Below are positions 62,121 through 64,000 of a stretch of 64,000 nucleotides of DNA, piece after piece (position 1 is the first letter of the stretch; the number at the start of each line of letters is the position of its first letter). Under the pieces are notes generated by a model. The model worked only from the letters and a program-made list of their open reading frames with translations, was not told the origin of the DNA and did not search any database. The DNA lies in NCBI RefSeq assembly GCF_002646595.1, contig NZ_PDUD01000023.1, positions 1 to 64,000 on the forward strand. The letters are read 5' to 3'. The translations under genes and the position numbers were made by a program. This stretch comes from Flavilitoribacter nigricans DSM 23189 = NBRC 102662 (GTDB lineage Bacteria; Bacteroidota; Bacteroidia; Chitinophagales; Saprospiraceae).

Positions 62121-63056
62121 ATGGAAAAACTGACGGGTTTAATTGCCGCTCCCTTCACCCCTTTTGACGAAAAGGGAGCACTGGCTACCGATCGGGTAGC
62201 GGACCTGGCTGCCCTATACGGGCAAAATGGGGTCCGGGGTGCATTTATCGCCGGGTCGACGGGTGAGTGCGCATCACTCTCCCTTGCCGAAAAAGAAGCT
62301 TTGATGTTCGCCTGGGCGGATACCAAAGCCGTCAATCCCGATCTGAAGCTGCTGTACCTGTTGGGAGGCACCTGCCTGCAAGATATTCAGCATCTGGCCG
62401 GTAAGGCAGCGGAACTTAAACTGGACGGTATTTCGCTGGTGGCACCATATTATTTCCGCCCGTCCTCCGTAGAGACTCTGGTCGATTTTTGCCAGGAAGC
62501 CGCCGCGGCCGCTCCGGACCTGCCATTTTATTATTACCACATTCCGTCATTGTCCGGTGGGTTTTATTCCATGACCCGGTTTTTGGAACTGGCAGCACCA
62601 AAGATCCCTAACTTAGCCGGCATCAAATACTCTCATTCGGACATTATGGAATTCCAGGCCTGCCTGGCTTTTCAAAACGAAAAGTTCGATCTGCTGTGGG
62701 GTACGGATGAGGCCCTGCTTTCCGGAATGGTTGCCGGGGCGAAAGGCGCGGTGGGCAGTACCTACAATTACGCCGCCCCGCTGTACCACCGGATCATTCG
62801 TGCGTTTAACGAGGGTGATCTGGAGGAAGCCCGCCGGCTTCAGTTGCTATCCGTACGGATCGTGGAATTATTGGTAAAATACGGCGGCATCGGAGCCGGT
62901 AAAGCATTTATGAAACTGATCGGCGTGGATTGCGGCTGGTCCCGGCCACCGGTGGGCCATCCGAAGTCCGCTGACCTGGATAAGTTGCGGTCGGAGTTGG
63001 AAGCGCTCGGTTTTTTTGATTTTTGCAATCGTTACGAGACCCTGCAGTCTAAGTAA
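62121..63056 (+). CDS. nanA: N-acetylneuraminate lyase
   Basis: 311 residues, class I aldolase of the DapA/NanA family. It cleaves sialic acid to N-acetylmannosamine and pyruvate. The phosphate-loop-like GSTGE (45-49), Schiff-base Lys169 in GIKYS and Tyr139 in YYYHIPS are in place; the YYYHIPS form and the overall sequence are nearer NanA than DapA. The next gene is a sialidase, which supports the sialic-acid role. Confidence 0.88.
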   Translation: MEKLTGLIAAPFTPFDEKGALATDRVADLAALYGQNGVRGAFIAGSTGECASLSLAEKEALMFAWADTKAVNPDLKLLYLLGGTCLQDIQHLAGKAAELKLDGISLVAPYYFRPSSVETLVDFCQEAAAAAPDLPFYYYHIPSLSGGFYSMTRFLELAAPKIPNLAGIKYSHSDIMEFQACLAFQNEKFDLLWGTDEALLSGMVAGAKGAVGSTYNYAAPLYHRIIRAFNEGDLEEARRLQLLSVRIVELLVKYGGIGAGKAFMKLIGVDCGWSRPPVGHPKSADLDKLRSELEALGFFDFCNRYETLQSK

Positions 63057-63157
63057 TAATTAATGCTTTACTTCCTATGCTCCTTGTGACAGGATCGACT
63101 CGTGGCTGCCAGCGGCAGGCCGAAACCCTCGTTCAAAATCTCGCTTAAAATCTGAAA

Positions 63158-64000
63158 ATGAAAAATCTACTATTGTTACTGTCCGGGATATTTCTATTGA
63201 CGACCTGGAGCTGCAAGACGTCGGAATCGCCACTACCTCCTGCTGATCCCACCGAAAAGGACGTATACGATCCGATGGAGGTCTCCGGGGTAAAGGTCTG
63301 GTCTCCGGTATACCCGGTGCTGATCGGTAAGGAGAATAATCCCGTACTGCGGGTACAGATCGATGCGGTGGGTTCGAAAAAGGCCGTTGCGTTGGAAGGA
63401 CTAACCCTTGATCTGGAGGGGACGGATCAATTGGGTGATATACAGGAGGTCCGCGCATTTTTCACCGGAGCTTCTTCCGATTTCAGCGTCAGACGGGCAT
63501 TTGGCGAAAGCCAGGACGGGACAATCGATCCGCACTTTACCGGCAGCCAGTTATTGCAACCGGGCAGTAATTACCTCTGGATCTCCTTCGAACTAGAATC
63601 AACAGCCGATATCTCGCGAAAACTGAAAGTACAACTTTCGGAAATTACCGTCGACGGGAAAAAAATGCAAGCTACCCAAGCGACCGGTTCACCAACCAAA
63701 AGAATGGGACATGCCCTGCGTCAGCACCGGCAGGACGATATTCATACCTACCGGATCCCCGGTATGGTAACCACCAATGAAGGGACGCTGATCGCGGTAT
63801 ACGATAATCGTCACGACAGCAGTACCGATCTCCAGGGAGATATCGACGTCGGTATGAGCCGGAGTACCGACGGCGGCCAGACCTGGGAGCCGATGCGCGT
63901 GATCATGGACATGGGTGAATGGGGTGGGAAGCCCGAAGATCAGAACGGCATCGGAGACCCCTGCATTTTGGTGGATCGCCAGACGGGTACCATCTGGGTG
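63158..64000 (+). CDS. Sialidase, C-terminal part cut by window edge
   Basis: 281 codons visible from ATG 63158; the frame is open to the end. The N-terminus is a signal peptide ending at TTWSC, probably a lipoprotein. Residues about 35-165 form the immunoglobulin-like domain (BNR-associated) found before many Bacteroidota sialidases. The catalytic propeller begins at HTYRIPGMV (the Arg-Ile-Pro motif of sialidases), followed by an Asp box SRSTDGGQTW. With nanA it forms a sialic-acid release and breakdown pair. Downstream nan genes (transporter, epimerase) would be expected beyond the edge. Confidence 0.9.
   Translation, partial: MKNLLLLLSGIFLLTTWSCKTSESPLPPADPTEKDVYDPMEVSGVKVWSPVYPVLIGKENNPVLRVQIDAVGSKKAVALEGLTLDLEGTDQLGDIQEVRAFFTGASSDFSVRRAFGESQDGTIDPHFTGSQLLQPGSNYLWISFELESTADISRKLKVQLSEITVDGKKMQATQATGSPTKRMGHALRQHRQDDIHTYRIPGMVTTNEGTLIAVYDNRHDSSTDLQGDIDVGMSRSTDGGQTWEPMRVIMDMGEWGGKPEDQNGIGDPCILVDRQTGTIWV

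Noticed and set aside
1-64000. tRNA, rRNA and CRISPR arrays
   Set aside because: Spacers were read for T-loop GTTCGAATCC-like sequences, rRNA-like blocks and regularly spaced repeats; none were found. The word repeats have no uniform spacer length.

Overview
The window comes from a Bacteroidota chromosome, most likely a Saprospiria/Lewinella-like marine or biofilm organism. The grounds are type IX secretion C-terminal domains (a gliding-motility type B tail on the giant protein at 50304-56174, a type A tail on the sugar dehydrogenase at 45850-47247), a PorP/SprF protein, two DUF4199 proteins, a hybrid sensor of the HTCS type, LytTR signalling, a futalosine-pathway menaquinone gene, and several TANNTTTG-type -7 promoter elements. 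No rRNA, tRNA or CRISPR array was seen. Only two genes are cut: a transposase-like gene at the left edge and a sialidase at the right edge.

Layout. 1-614: A/T-rich DDE-transposase-like fragment. 785-3775: hybrid two-component regulator. 3887-11081: a dihydroorotase-like gene without the usual metal ligands, two DUF4199 membrane proteins, and an envelope-glycan block (GT2, epimerase, GT4, a membrane protein, gmhA). 11223-14228: a membrane-anchored monohaem cytochrome c and a class A penicillin-binding protein. 14561-27450: a polysaccharide block with a heparinase II/III-type lyase, a PL8 lyase, a LytS/LytTR pair, an FG-GAP repeat protein, an SDR oxidoreductase, a secreted beta-sandwich protein, an AraC regulator and a solitary PxpC-like protein. 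No SusC/SusD pair is present in the window. 27870-34409: a complete SUF iron-sulfur operon (sufBCDSE, a DUF59 factor and an Rrf2 regulator). 34462-42214: fRMsr, mnmA, rlpA, a cohesin-like lipoprotein, an RluA-type synthase, mqnD, a DinB-like protein and a nucleoside transporter. 42478-45800: uridine kinase, a HAD-IIA phosphatase, an APH-like kinase fold and a VTC-domain protein. 45850-56174: secreted and T9SS proteins, ending in a PorP/SprF gene and a 1956-residue adhesin-like partner. 56619-61736: dnaK, a small lipoprotein, an NRAMP-related transporter and a tandem-thioredoxin lipoprotein. 62121-64000: the start of a sialic-acid cluster (nanA, sialidase).

How the parts fit. The two lyases, the FG-GAP protein, the SDR and the local regulators look like a uronic-acid or glycosaminoglycan utilisation region. 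The sialidase and NanA at the other end extend this to animal or algal glycans. The SUF operon appears to be controlled from a promoter carrying a perfect 10-bp inverted repeat, probably by the Rrf2 protein encoded at its end.

The most striking non-coding signals are: (i) an exact sigma-54 type -24/-12 promoter with a tandem upstream box in front of dnaK; (ii) a recurring kind of intergenic filler in which a G/T-rich run of short words is followed by its C/A-rich complement; (iii) a REP-like palindrome near 56342-56443. The most striking protein signal is a cohesin-like module with a conserved cysteine pair, found five times in the giant T9SS protein and once, alone, in a separate lipoprotein.
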